From NCBI GenBank assembly GCA_001599975.1, contig BCIO01000003.1, forward strand, positions 2,536,677 to 2,600,676: DNA of 64,000 nt, given 5' to 3'. The translations under genes and the position numbers were made by a program. The number at the start of each line of letters is the position of its first letter. Position 1 is the first letter of the stretch. Source of the DNA: Cystobasidiopsis lactophilus (Eukaryota; Basidiomycota; Agaricostilbomycetes; Agaricostilbales; Chionosphaeraceae). The notes beneath the pieces are model-generated. The model was given only the letters and a program-made list of their open reading frames with translations. It was not told the origin of the DNA and ran no database searches. Shown here piece after piece: positions 9,982 to 21,486 of this stretch.

Positions 9982-12900
9982 ATGTCGCTGGTGGGCAACT
10001 TCGTGGGCAATGCGGACCGCCAACACCTGCATGGGGCTCCTGCCGCCGGCTCGTTCCAGCGACCTCGCGAAGACTGGGAGAATGTCGCTTCTCGGCCCAA
10101 GAAGCCAAGTGGACTGTCTCGTCACTCGAGTGAAGAGACTTTGACAAGCGAAGACACGACGAACAGCGCCGAAATCACGCGCATCGCTCGACGATTCACC
10201 GAGAGTCAAGCCTACAGTGGTCCTTTTGACGCAAAGAACAGCGGAACCGAGCTCGATCCGCATAGCCCTCAGTTCAATGCCCGAGCTTGGGTGAAGTCTC
10301 TCTTGTCGTTGGCTTCCCAGGACAAGACCAAGTATCCTCAGCGCACGTCAGGCCTAGCATTTCGCCACCTATCGGTCCACGGCTATGGCACGGATGCCGA
10401 CTTCCAGCCCACTGTTGGAAATTTCGCCTTTCAGCTGTACGGCGCCGCACAAGATGTGCTTGGGCGTGGCCAGCGGAAGGTGCAGATCCTTCACAACTTT
10501 GACGGTAAACTTGTTTCCTGGTCAGTCTTTCCTGAATCCAAAGACTTACTCTTCTGTAGGTATTGTGGAGTCGGGAGAAGTCAGTGATATCGTGTTGTGG
10601 TCACAGCGGTCTGAGATTGTCAGCAGATGCTCGTTGTTCTTGGACCTCCAGGCTCGGGCTCCTCCACCTTGCTCAAGACCATCTCTGGCGAAACAAACGG
10701 CATTCATCTGTCTGAGAACAGCTATCTGAACTACCAAGGTGAGCTGAAACTCTTGACGCGCCGGCGGCAAAGGCTGAGCGCCGTCAAAAGGCGTCGATGC
10801 CAAGCAAATGCACACTCGCTTCAAGGGCGACGCAATCTGTGAGTGCCCCTCACGACGCAGATGGAAGCTCTATTTGACATCCCACAGACACTGCGGAGGT
10901 CGACGAACACTTTCCTCAGCTGACGGTCAAAGACACCTTGACCTTTGCGGCGCGGGCTCGCCAACACCGCGCCACCCCGGAAGGAGTCAAGAAGCACGAT
11001 GTCAGCGATCACCTTCGCGACGTCGTTATGGCTGTGTTTGGAATCAGCCACACCGCCAATACCCGAGTCGGCAACGACTTCGTGCGTGGCGTGTCTGGAG
11101 GCGAGCGCAAGAGGGTGACGATCAGCGAAGCGGCGCTGTCTGGTGCACCTCTACAATGCTGGGACAATAGCACGCGTGGACTGGACTCGGCCAACTCCAT
11201 CGAGTTCTGCAAAACTTTGCGCACTTCGGTCAGTGGCTGCTGCTTGCGAAACGCTCTTCAGCTCACCTGCTGTTTAGACTGACCTGGTCGGTTCGGCCGC
11301 TGTGGTGGCCATCTACCAAGCACCTCAAGCCGCTTACGACTTCTTCGACAAGGTCATACTTCTGTATGAAGGCCGCCAAATTTTCTTCGGCAAAACGACA
11401 GATGCAAAACAGTTCTTTGTCGACATGGGATTCCACTGCCCCGACCGCCAGACTGTACCAGATTTCCTCACTTCTCTTACCAGCCCTGGTGAGAGGCGGG
11501 CCAAGGAAGGCTTCGAGCACCGGGTTCCCAGCACGCCAGACGAGTTCGCCAGGGCTTGGAACGAAAGCCCCCAATTCGCTGCCCTTCAAGCAGAGTTGGA
11601 CGCCTACGACCAGACTTTCAAACTTGGCGGCGAGCACCTAGCCCAGTTCAAGACTTCGGTCAAGGCCCAAAAGGCCAAGCACGCTCGGGCCAAGTCGCCA
11701 TACACCCTGTCGTTTTGGGGTCAAGTTCAGCTTTGCACCTGGAGAGGCTTCTTGCGCTTGAAGTCTGACCCTTCCCTTACCGCCACGCAGCTTTTTGGCA
11801 ACACAGCGATGGCTCTCATCGTCTCGAGCGTGTTTTTCAACTTGGCACCGGACACGGCCAGCTTTTATCAGCGTGGCGCGTTGATCTTTTTCTCCATCCT
11901 CCTCAATGCTTTCGCATCGGCTCTCGAGATCTTGACTCTTTACGCGCAACGCCCAATCGTCGAGAAGCACGCTCGCTACGCCTTCTATCACCCCGCGGCC
12001 GAAGCGATTGCTTCCATGGTCACGGACTTGCCTTACAAGACTGTCAACGCCATCCTCTTCAATCTCATTATCTACTTCATGACCAACCTACGACGAGAAC
12101 CGGGCGCCTTCTTCTTCTTTCTCCTCGTCAGCTTTTTGCTCACCCTCACCATGTCCATGATCTTTCGCACCATCGGAGCTGCTTCACGCACTCTGAGTCA
12201 AGCCCTCGCCCCAGCGGCCGTCCTCATCCTGGCGCTTGTCATCTACACCGGTTTCGCTATCCCAACCCGAAACATGCTGGGCTGGAGCCGCTGGATCAAT
12301 TGGTGCGAACGCTTGGGCTTGCTACGTTACACTTTTCTGACTGTTGTGCAGGCTTGACCCGATCGCCTTTGGATTCGAAGCATTGATGGTCAACGAGTTC
12401 CACGGTCGAGGTCAGTCGTTTGCCTGTCGGCTGTCTCTGCCCGAAGAGAGATTAACTGTTCTTGCAGACTTCGCTTGCTCCGCATTTGTACCGACTGGAC
12501 CGGGCTACAATGCTGTCGGAAGCGACAACCGCGTCTGCTCCACGGTGGGCTCCGTGCTCGGCGCCGCTTTCGTCAATGGCGACTCTTACATCAACACCTC
12601 CTACGACTACTACCACTCGCACAAATGGAGAAACGTCGGTATCATCATCGCCTTCTTGGTCGCCTTTCTTGCCGCCTATGTCACCGCTAGCGAATTCATC
12701 TCAGCCAAGAAGAGCAAGGGCGAAGTGCTCGTGTTCCCTCGTGGCCAGCTTCCTGCACCTACGAAGGCTGACGATGTCGAATCTGGATCGAACGAGAAGA
12801 CTGCGGTTGCGGCTGAAAAGGCCGATGCTATCATTGAGAAGCAGACTGCCGTCTTCCACTGGTCGGATGTTTGCTACGACATCAAGATCAAGGGCGAAGG

Positions 12901-15381
12901 TCGTCGCATTCTGGACCACGTCGATGGGTGAGCGTCGCTTTCGTCATCGGAGGATGCTCGCTGAAAGGCCTTGCCGACTCTCAGTTGGGTGAAGCCTGGC
13001 ACGCTTACTGCCCTGATGGGCAGCAGTGGAGCGGGCAAGACCACTCTGTTAGACGTTCTCGCTACTCGAGTCACCATGGGCGTCGTCACTGGCGAGATGA
13101 TGGTCGACGGGCAACAGCGAGACGCCAGCTTCTCTCGCAAGACCGGCTACGTCCAACAGCAGGACCTTCACTTGCAGACGTCCACTGTCCGAGAAGCACT
13201 GCGCTTCAGTGCGCTGTTGCGCCAGCCAGCCCATGTTCCGAAGCAGGAAAAGCTGGACTATGTAGAGCAGATCATCGAGCTCTTGGAGATGCAAGCCTAT
13301 GCAAACGCGGTGGTTGGTGTTCCTGGTGAAGGCCTCAACGTGGAGCAGAGAAAGCGACTGACAATCGTTCGTGCTTTTGTCTCCGTCCTTATCGAGCTCA
13401 GCTCACGCTCCCGAAGGGTGTCGAATTGGTTGCCAAACCGGAACTGCTCCTGTTTCTGGATGAGCCGACCAGGTTAGTGCCCTCGATTGCAAGACCTCGC
13501 CGCAGACTTAACAGTTGCTTTGCTTGCAGTGGACTTGACAGCCAGACGTCGTGGAGCATCTTAGACTTGCTGGTCAAGCTCAAGGATAACGGGCAGGCCA
13601 TCTTGTGCACCATTCACCAGCCTTCGGCCATGTTGTTTCAGCGATTCGACTCGCTTCTGTTCTTGGCAAAAGGTGGCAGAACAACCTACTACGGACCTAT
13701 TGGCGAGAACTCCTCCACCTTGATCAAGTATTTCGAGGGCAATGGTGCTCCCGAGTGCCCAGCCAGCGAGAAGTGCGTGTTTCGTTCGGCCGCCTTTTTT
13801 GGTGCTCAATGATCGTGCAGCCCGGCCGAATGGATTCTACAAGTCATTGGGGCCGCACCGGGCTCCTCTACCGACAAAGACTGGCCCCAAATCTGGCGCG
13901 ACAGCCCGGAGCACAGGGCGGTCAAAGACGAGCTCGAGCGAATGAAGCGAGAGTCATCCTCCAAATCTGCGTCGGCTTTGACCCACGAAGACAAGACTCA
14001 ATTCAACGAGTTTGCAGCCCCGTTCTGGGTCCAGTTTGCTGCAGTGTGCCAGCGCGTGGCGCAGCAATTGTGGCGTACTCCTTCTTACATCGTGCGTTTG
14101 CCAAAGCCTAATTCTCTAACCATGATCTGAGACGTCTTCCAGTACTCCAAAACGGTTCTTTGCGTCGCTTCAGCCCTATTCATTGGCTTCTCCTTCTTCA
14201 AAGCTGGGACCTCCCAGCAAGGCTTGCAGAATCAGGTGCGTTATTTCGCTCGTGGCCTTCTGACGACCTGAACGTGCAAGCAGATGTTCGCTGTGTTTAT
14301 GCTCATGACCATCTTTGGTCAACTTGTCCAGCAAATGATGTAAGTTCAAGGTTGCCCTAGCCTACAGAGTCTGACTGTTCGCGCAGGCCACATTTTGTCA
14401 CTCAGCGGTCTCTCTACGAAGTTCGCGAACGGCCTTCCCGCACTTATTCTTGGTGAATATAGCTATCCATGCCGTAGCGACTAAGACTCACTCGGTGCTG
14501 CACAGGCTTGTCTTCATCATCTCCAACATCTTAGTGGAGCTGCCTTGGAACTCGTTGATGGCCGTCCTGATCTTCTTCTGCTGGTACTATCCAATTGGTA
14601 TGCTCTCTAACTTTCACGAATAGCGAAGACACGCTGACATTGAGATTGAAGGACTCTACGAAAACGCGATCCCGACGGATGCCGTTCACGAGCGTGGCGC
14701 ACTAATGTTCCTGCTGATCTGGAGCTTCCTCCTCTTCACCTCGACCTTCTGCCACGCCGTCATCGCGGGCATCTCGACTGCCGAGACTGGAGGCAATATC
14801 GCCAACCTCATGTTCTCCCTCTGCCTAATTTTCTGCGGCGTCCTCGCTTCGCCAACGACTCTGCCTGGCTTTTGGATCTTCATGTACCGCGTTTCTCCTT
14901 TTACCTATTTGATCGATGGCATGCTCGCGACTGGCCTGGCGAATACGTGAGTCTTTGTCAACGTCTAGAGGCGAGGAACAGCCAACAATCTGACCACGGA
15001 TCGCTGCAGCAATGTCGTCTGTGCAAGCGTCGAACTCCTCACCTTTCAACCTGCCAGTGGCCAAACCTGTGGCCAATACATGCAAGAGTACATCACCGCC
15101 GTTGGCGGCTATCTCATGAACGAAGCGGCAACGTCCGACTGCCAGTTCTGTTCTTCGTCTTCTACCAACACCTTTTTGACCGGCGTGTCTTCAAGTTACA
15201 GCCTTCGATGGCGCAGTGCGTTTTTCTCCTTGAAGAGATGCGCGAGATCTACGCTGACAGACACTTGTGAAATTCAGACCTCGGCATCATGTTCGCCTAC
15301 ATCGCCTTCAACATTGCCGCCGCCATCACCATCTACTACCTTGTCCGCGTCCCCAAGAACAAGAAGTCTAAGAAGGAGTAG
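9982..15381 (+). CDS. PDR-type full-size ABC transporter (ABCG, drug/lipid efflux)
   Basis: Plasma-membrane ATP-driven exporter of the fungal pleiotropic drug resistance family (Pdr5/Cdr1 type), arranged NBD-TMD-NBD-TMD. Starts [17 protein letters not shown]1: P-loop [13 protein letters not shown] near 10645, [18 protein letters not shown], signature [11 protein letters not shown], degenerate Walker [14 protein letters not shown], and Tyr in place of the H-loop His ([14 protein letters not shown]). TMD1 spans about 11700-12680 (for example [12 protein letters not shown]-like and [13 protein letters not shown] segments). NBD2: canonical [15 protein letters not shown] near 13025, divergent signature [11 protein letters not shown], Walker [16 protein letters not shown] and H-loop [18 protein letters not shown]2 ends in [14 protein letters not shown] and a lysine-rich tail. 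About fifteen short introns. NBD1 degeneracy is normal for this family. The substrate cannot be told from sequence. Confidence 0.93.
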
Positions 15382-15842
15382 CCGCCTTCTCCCCTCGACT
15401 TGGCCAGCCCTTTCCCACTCTTTGACCCGGTTCCCTTCACGACTTCTCGTCTTCCCAAATGAACACTTTCCACTGTTGTTTTAGATCCTAATCATCACAT
15501 ATAGAGCCTCACTAGACCGCACTTCATAGACTAATGCTCACGTTTGTTGCTTCGGTGGCAAAATTCTCCCAATGCCTTCCAAAATAAATCGCTGCCCTGC
15601 CTTTCGTCGCGGTGGTTGTGGCACTCAAATCCTCAACAAATGAGCCTGATGAAGACTGCGCGCCTAATGTCACCACTTGCGACGCGGGAAATCCCGTCCA
15701 GCCTTTGTTTGGCGGCGAGCTGGCTCTTCCACCGCCAGCCATTCAGCCGTCCTCTTCCGCCGTCCAGGGCCGCCAAATGCACTGTTTAGGAGCGCTACGA
15801 CCGCCTCTGCCAGCGTAGGACGTCCCAGGATTTGACCAAGCC
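15382..15842. other. Intergenic between transporter and F-box-like copy 2
   Basis: No gene seen; transporter 3' end and promoter of the next gene. Confidence 0.45.
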
Positions 15843-17021
15843 ATGGCGCCTGTCGGCCTCACCGACCTCCCGGAGGAGTTGCTTGTGAACGTCTTCACGC
15901 TCGTCCATCAAAGCTGCCAGCATTCAAAGGGATTCTACCCCAACCTCTTCCTCTGCTCCGCCCTCCGACAGGCCACTACGACCGCGCTCTACTCCTCAAT
16001 CGCCAATAACGATCTTCTGAACCCAAGTCCGTTTTACAACAAGCTCCTCCACAGGCTCGTCACGAGCCCTCATTTGCGCTCACTTGTCCGTGAAGTACGA
16101 ATGGTGCACTGGCGGGATCGGAAACGGATAAGGGAACTCGGCGGGCAAGCGGCGAGGGAGCAGCAAGCGGCGCTTGAAGATGTGGAGACCCATTCTCGAG
16201 TGGCGACTGTGCGCCAGCTATTCCTCCTCTGCCCCGGCATCACTCTCTTCCACATCTCGATGGATTTCGACGAGGACACCTTTCCAGAGCTGATCGGAGC
16301 GCTGACGCTGCTTCCTCAAAACATTGAAAGCCTGCTGATTGCCGCCTCCCATCAATCATATGAAGGCAACTCCGTACTCCCGGCCAACCTTTTCTACGAG
16401 CTGTCCTTGTCACGCCCACGTTTGAGGGATGTGCAGCTGGTAGGGATATTGATCATGGCCGATGTTCCTGTGCCCCATCCACAAGTCGCTGGACAACTTA
16501 ATCTGGTACTTCGACACTCGTATTTCAATGACGACGTGGATTCCGCCGCCCTCTTCTCGCGACTTCAGTCATTCACTATGAATGGGGAAGGCCTGCAGAA
16601 CAACGACATACCGACTGCGCATTCGCCGATCCCCAGGCTTTCAAAAGTTAGCCTGCCCGTCTCGTTTTCGCTAAACAGGGTTGAAACCCCGTTGCAAAAC
16701 TTCTTACTCAACCTTCCTAATCTTGAACGTTTCGACCTTCTCCCTCCTCACCCGGGAGACGATCCTCTGCTCAATCGCAATCTCATCTCCAGTTTGGCCA
16801 TGTACCCTCAGCGACTGCGTACCCTCTCCTGTTGCGCCAGTCATGGTTGCGAGGCCATACTCGCTGTCAACGAAGCCCTAGCTGAAGGCGGATTCCAAGC
16901 CCTGAAGTTTCTGGAACTGGATGTAACCGTCGACCCGGAGGCCGCGTTGACCTTGACTACTCAGCTCTGGAATGGTATTGGCAATCTGGAGAAGGCTGGG
17001 ATCAAAGTCACGGTGGTTTGA
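15843..17021 (+). CDS. F-box-like/LRR-like protein, family copy 2 (392 aa)
   Basis: Single-exon protein opening with MAPVGLTDLPEELLVNVFTL, the hydrophobic LP-E-L pattern of an F-box, followed by FYPNLFLCSALRQATTTALY, as expected for the helix after the box. The rest is built of loosely repeated leucine-rich stretches (FLLNLPNLERFDLL, LRDVQLVGILIM), so a leucine-rich-repeat-like substrate-binding region is likely. It ends NLEKAGIKVTVV. F-box proteins usually link substrates to SCF ubiquitin ligases through Skp1; that role is inferred. Copies 3 and 4 follow on the same strand at about 1.8-kb intervals, which indicates local duplication. Confidence 0.8.
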   Translation: MAPVGLTDLPEELLVNVFTLVHQSCQHSKGFYPNLFLCSALRQATTTALYSSIANNDLLNPSPFYNKLLHRLVTSPHLRSLVREVRMVHWRDRKRIRELGGQAAREQQAALEDVETHSRVATVRQLFLLCPGITLFHISMDFDEDTFPELIGALTLLPQNIESLLIAASHQSYEGNSVLPANLFYELSLSRPRLRDVQLVGILIMADVPVPHPQVAGQLNLVLRHSYFNDDVDSAALFSRLQSFTMNGEGLQNNDIPTAHSPIPRLSKVSLPVSFSLNRVETPLQNFLLNLPNLERFDLLPPHPGDDPLLNRNLISSLAMYPQRLRTLSCCASHGCEAILAVNEALAEGGFQALKFLELDVTVDPEAALTLTTQLWNGIGNLEKAGIKVTVV

Positions 17022-17639
17022 TGGAGGCAAAGAGACTTGGCGCCGGCGGGGAGGCAAGGCGTCTGGAGGGCGAGTGGCGGTCAGGGTTGGTTGGGCGAAC
17101 GGATTGGCCATTCCACCTCTCAATCGCGCTTCAAAACCCTCTTGGAGTGGATCTGATGACGCGTTCTATGTATGTCCGGTCTGCCACGCCTACGTGGGAT
17201 GCTGAAATAGTTTGCCACACAGCGATGCGCTGGATCAATTTGCTCGCCGTCTACGAAGAGGCACAAGTCCTTCGTCTCTGGCGCTACGTGATGGGCACGT
17301 AGACATGTGGGCCAGGGAAGGTGGTCGGAGCGAGCGGATGGGGCAACAGATGGCGGCGCATCGCATGCTTATCACTCGGGCAGCAGGTGGCCAGGCCTAT
17401 GGCCGAACGGCCGGAGCTCTCGCTTGGCTTGTACCTTCATCGCTTGATGATGACCAAATGAACCCACCAGTGCACTCATCGAGGCACTCGCAAAGTCGCG
17501 AGGCACGACTCTCCGAGTGAGCTCTTGACCGGCTTCCACCGAGTCCCTAGCCGCAAGTCGCCCACACGCAGCCAAGAATCCACCGTCCACTGGCATCTTT
17601 GCAGCCTCTGTAGCTTCAGCACCAGCCCCTGGTCGAGCC
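17022..17639. other. Intergenic between F-box-like copies 2 and 3
   Basis: No gene seen; several short open frames with no protein-like character. Confidence 0.45.
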
Positions 17640-18803
17640 ATGGCGCCCGTCAGCCTCACCGACCTTCCCTTCGAGCTTCAATTGCAAATCTTTGAAGATG
17701 TCAGCCGCAGTTGTGGCCATTCAAAGCAGTTCTACCCCAACCTCTTCCTGTGCTCCAAGCTTCGACAGGCCGCAACGCACGCTCTGTACACCTCTGTCGC
17801 TTGCGAGGAGCCCGGGGACACGTCCGTCTTTTATGATGGCTTGGTCAACAGACTTGTTTGGAGCCCGCACCTGCGCCCGCGCGTCCGGGCACTTCGCATG
17901 CACCACTGGCGCGACGAAATATTCGACAGAGTCCACACAGATGAAGCGAGAGAGTGGCAGGAGAAGGTGGACGAGGCACAGGACCGGAGTATATTGTCGG
18001 CCGTTCGTCAGTTCTTCTTCCTCTGCCCCGGCCTCACCTTCTTCGACCTTTGCATGTCTCTGGACGAGCCAGGTGGTGAAGCGTTGATGGGCGCGCTCAC
18101 TCTGCTTCCAATAAGCATTGAGACGGTCAAGATCGCTTCATGCACACCTGATCTGGCCGGACTTCCTGTCAACTTTTTCTACGACCTGTCCTTGACCCAC
18201 CCGCACTTGAAGGATGTCGAGGTCAACGGGTTCTTGATCGAGAATCCTCTTCCGGTCCAAGATCCACAGCCAGCTCGACAGTACCGTCTTGCGCTCCTCC
18301 ATTGCACATACCTCGACGGCACCGATCTCAGCACCCTCCTTCTAAGAGCTCATTCGTTTTGTTTCACCGTTGACGAGCTTTTTCCGGAGAGCCTGCCCGT
18401 CATAACAAGACCGATCACGTCTGTCTCGAAAATTACCTTCCACACCTTTCTCCGCCTGCCCGTGCAAGCCCAACGTCCACTGCGCTTACTCTTCCTCAAC
18501 CTTCCGAATCTCCGGCACTTCGGGCTGTTCTCCGATCCTTTCTATGGCGCTCATCTACATCCTAAGCTTGTGTCAAGTTTGGCCACCCATTCTCCCCAGC
18601 TAGATACCGTCTCTTTCAGCTTGTCGCTCGCCGACCCTGCGTTGAGCCATGTCCAGCAGGCCGTCTCTGGAGGCGAGCTGCGGTCCTTGAAGCGACTCTT
18701 CCTGGTTGGCGGGATCGAACAGCGCCCGCTGATCATGACCCAAGAGCTGGTGGATGGCATAGTAGCGCTAGGCAAGGCTGGTGTGACAGTTACGATGGTG
18801 TGA
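17640..18803 (+). CDS. F-box-like/LRR-like protein, family copy 3 (387 aa)
   Basis: Single exon. Opens MAPVSLTDLPFELQLQIFED and shares FYPNLFLCSKLRQAATHALY with copy 2, so the two are the closest pair. Leucine-rich segments such as LLFLNLPNLRHFGLF and LSLTHPHLKDVEVNGFLI recur at the same places as in copy 2, and it ends LGKAGVTVTMV. The first part is best conserved and the middle varies, as expected if the N-terminus binds a common partner (Skp1, inferred) and the remainder binds diverse targets. Start sits in GAGCCATGG, a good fungal context. Confidence 0.8.
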   Translation: MAPVSLTDLPFELQLQIFEDVSRSCGHSKQFYPNLFLCSKLRQAATHALYTSVACEEPGDTSVFYDGLVNRLVWSPHLRPRVRALRMHHWRDEIFDRVHTDEAREWQEKVDEAQDRSILSAVRQFFFLCPGLTFFDLCMSLDEPGGEALMGALTLLPISIETVKIASCTPDLAGLPVNFFYDLSLTHPHLKDVEVNGFLIENPLPVQDPQPARQYRLALLHCTYLDGTDLSTLLLRAHSFCFTVDELFPESLPVITRPITSVSKITFHTFLRLPVQAQRPLRLLFLNLPNLRHFGLFSDPFYGAHLHPKLVSSLATHSPQLDTVSFSLSLADPALSHVQQAVSGGELRSLKRLFLVGGIEQRPLIMTQELVDGIVALGKAGVTVTMV

Positions 18804-19466
18804 TGGCGGGCAAGTGGTTTTGGCAGGGCCAGTAAGGGGAGGACGGTGTTAGAAGTCAGCACGGGGCCAACAGCCGGACCGCATAGCTCATGCTCCCTTC
18901 AACCTCGGTCAAAACGCATTCGCTTGTCTGCATGATCACATCCATGTGAGTGCGAGTGGCTCTATCCGCTACAGGAGACACGAAGCTGAAGGTGATTATC
19001 CACCTACCAGGACTATGCTGCCCTGATGTCGTGCTGGCGCCGCTTTTGCGCTTGGTCTTGTGGCACTGGTTGATGCGAAGGAACAGATGCAGCCTAGGTG
19101 GAGGCGGAAAGAGAAACATGCGCGGGGCAAGATGCAAAGCGCTGGCCTAGAGAAGCGGGCAAGTCGGCGACGGCCGTACCGCAGGAAATCGGCACACTCG
19201 CCCCCCTGATAGCTCCATGAGAGGCAAGCGTTGGCAAGCGGTCTGGAGGGTCATGGAATGTCTGGCCGGCATTTTCGTAACTGCCATCAATGTCACTCGG
19301 ATATGCTGCCGCGCTCAAGGGACTTGTTTTGCGGAATTGCTTCTGAGCGTTGCTGTCTGAGCTCCGTGAATCATTTACCTAGACCACTTGTTGCGCCTGG
19401 CTGCACTGACCCCTTTTGCCACCAACTTTGGCCTCGAAGTACTCTTCGAGTTTTGCACCGTCGACC
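18804..19466. other. Intergenic between F-box-like copies 3 and 4
   Basis: No gene seen. Ends in the good start context CGACCATGG of copy 4. Confidence 0.45.
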
Positions 19467-20597
19467 ATGGCGGCCTCCTTGATCAATCTACCCTCAGAGA
19501 TTCAGGCCAAGATCTTTCGCATCGTCAGCATGGAAACGTGGAAAACAAGCGCCTTCCTCCCCAACCTATTCCTTTGCAGAGCTCTACGGGATGCCACCCA
19601 ACTTGCTCTCTATTCAAGCATCGTTTCATCCCCCTGGCGACAGCCCTACACCTTCTTTACCGGCTTGATCGAGAGATTGGACAAGCATCCTCGCCTCGCC
19701 GCCCATATTCATCTGCTCAGTCTGGGCTCCGGTCACTTTTCTTTCGACGAAGGGACAGTTCCTTTCTGTCTCCTTGCATCTCGCTATTTTTTCAGACACT
19801 GCTCTGCTTTAACTTCGTTTCGATTTGCGGCAAATCTGACGGAAGAGGCGACAGCAACAGCGCTCTTGGACGTCCTACAATGTCTTCCTATCACCGTCCA
19901 ATCTCTTGGCGTCAGTCACATTGGGTCCCTGCCCGCCCCTTCGATTTCGCTCGACTTTTTTATAAATTTGGCGGCAACCCATTCTGGTCTGAGGGACATG
20001 TGCCTGTCGAAGCTGTGCCTCATCGAAGAAGATGGTTCCCAAAAAGTCGGTAGAGCTGGCCTTTTTCTTCTGCTCATCGAATGCCACTATCCGGGAGAAG
20101 ATTACGCTGGCATTTTCTGCAATACTCAACGATTGTGGCTAACAATCGCCGACCGCACGGCGATCCCGACCAGCTCTGTAAGATCTGGGCGCTTGCGGGA
20201 TCTACACGTTGTTGGGAATAAGGACCAATGGGAACTTGATGGAGAGGACCTACAAAGGCTCGAAAGTCTCACGCATGGCTTGCCTGGGCTTGTCTCTATC
20301 GACATCAGGGCGTACGAGCTCGGAGACATAGAAGAAGCTCGAGCTCTTTTTCATTACCTGGCCACCTACCACCCCTGCCTCGAAAGACTTCGCATGCGGT
20401 ACAGCTTCATCACTTGCGTCATTGCCTGGATATCTGAAGCCATCTCGCAAAATAAATTGTCGTCTCTCAACTGCGTGTCGTTCGAAAGGGCGGCCTCCCA
20501 CAAGAAAGCGGTGGATCTGGAAGAGACGTTCTTGGACGCAATCGCTTCGCTTGCACGTGCGGGAATCAAAATCGAGATTGAAGACCCAAAGCAATAG
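19467..20597 (+). CDS. F-box-like/LRR-like protein, family copy 4 (376 aa)
   Basis: Single exon, the most divergent intact member. Opens MAASLINLPSEIQAKIFRIV and keeps FLPNLFLCRALRDATQLALY. The middle has leucine-rich elements (LLDVLQCLPITVQSLGV, THSGLRDMCLSKLCLIE) and a C-terminus AGIKIEIEDPKQ in place of the VTVV/VTMV ending. I chose the ATG at 19467 rather than an in-frame ATG at 19416 because the sibling proteins begin at this point and its context CGACCATGG is better. Confidence 0.78.
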   Translation: MAASLINLPSEIQAKIFRIVSMETWKTSAFLPNLFLCRALRDATQLALYSSIVSSPWRQPYTFFTGLIERLDKHPRLAAHIHLLSLGSGHFSFDEGTVPFCLLASRYFFRHCSALTSFRFAANLTEEATATALLDVLQCLPITVQSLGVSHIGSLPAPSISLDFFINLAATHSGLRDMCLSKLCLIEEDGSQKVGRAGLFLLLIECHYPGEDYAGIFCNTQRLWLTIADRTAIPTSSVRSGRLRDLHVVGNKDQWELDGEDLQRLESLTHGLPGLVSIDIRAYELGDIEEARALFHYLATYHPCLERLRMRYSFITCVIAWISEAISQNKLSSLNCVSFERAASHKKAVDLEETFLDAIASLARAGIKIEIEDPKQ

Positions 20598-20863
20598 CGG
20601 GGTGCCAAAGTCTGCAAAGTCCATGCGCACGCAGGGTGAGGTGGGTTGCGCTGCCACTCCAATAGCATCGATTTTACTAACATTTTGCTTAGAGGGCACA
20701 TGGAGGGGAGTGGTGGCGGGCGCGAAAGCTGTCCGACCCCGATGCCCGCAACTTGCCACGCTAAACACAGCCTTCTGTCAGGTCGGTCAAGCTTCTTCTA
20801 TGTCAGGAAGCCTGTCTGAAATTAGCTACATAGTTAACGTTAATGAAGATTTGAGCCTAGTGC

Positions 20864-20986
20864 ATGGTCAAAGGAGACTTTCTGTTCTCTCAAGTCCTCT
20901 CGTTTCAAGTGAGCGCCCCGGACGTGGACCTAGGGCAAGAGTTGCTGGAAGAAGCTGGTGTCAAGGTCACCGTCTTGGAGGCTTAG
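20864..20986 (+). pseudogene. C-terminal relic of a fifth F-box-like copy
   Basis: A 40-residue open frame reading MVKGDFLFSQVLSFQVSAPD then VDLGQELLEEAGVKVTVLEA and stop. It lines up with the last 45 residues of copy 2 (GGFQALKFLELDVTVDPEA through NLEKAGIKVTVV), same strand and immediately downstream of copy 4. No N-terminal part is visible upstream. It is best read as the tail of a deleted copy; resemblance is by eye over a short stretch. Confidence 0.5.
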
Positions 20987-21486
20987 TCGCTTGGAGCGTG
21001 CAATCAGGGATTTGGGGAATTCGGGCGTGTAAGGCAATGGGGAGATTTGGGACTCGCAAAGGCTGCACCCGACATGGACAAGGTACTGTCTGCTCTCTTC
21101 ATCATCAAGTCATCAGCGCTGAAGCTTCAAAACTTATCAGGGCTTCAACTGGCGGAGAAAGATGGGCGGCTGTACCGCTGTGCGGGTCCGCAGGAGGCAA
21201 AGCGAAGAGTTGTGCGGGGTGGAAAGTGGGAAACCGGAGAGGTTTGGATTCTTTCTGAGAAGGTCAGCTCGCTCTCTTCCTCAGCCGACCTCTATCTGAC
21301 AGTGATGACAGTTGGCGGAGGTTGCAGTGGCAATAGCAAGGGCAGGTTCAGCTGGACGGGCGAAGGCCTCTTGGGCAAGCGAGCGAGATGGACGGCTTCA
21401 GGCCCTTCAGGGATGCTTCGAATGACCTAGAGAAGGCACTCGAGCGCCTTTTGCGGCAGACCGCGATTTGCCACCTGGGGCCCACC
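20987..21486. other. Intergenic before the Dsc3 gene
   Basis: A rightward open frame from about 21074 (MDKVLSALFIIKSSALKLQN...) runs through much of it but lacks a recognised domain and overlaps the Dsc3 leader, so I do not call it as a gene. An in-frame upstream ATG of Dsc3 lies at 21388. Confidence 0.35.

Noticed and set aside
21074-21427. Rightward open frame before Dsc3
   Set aside because: No domain, and it runs into the Dsc3 leader in another frame.
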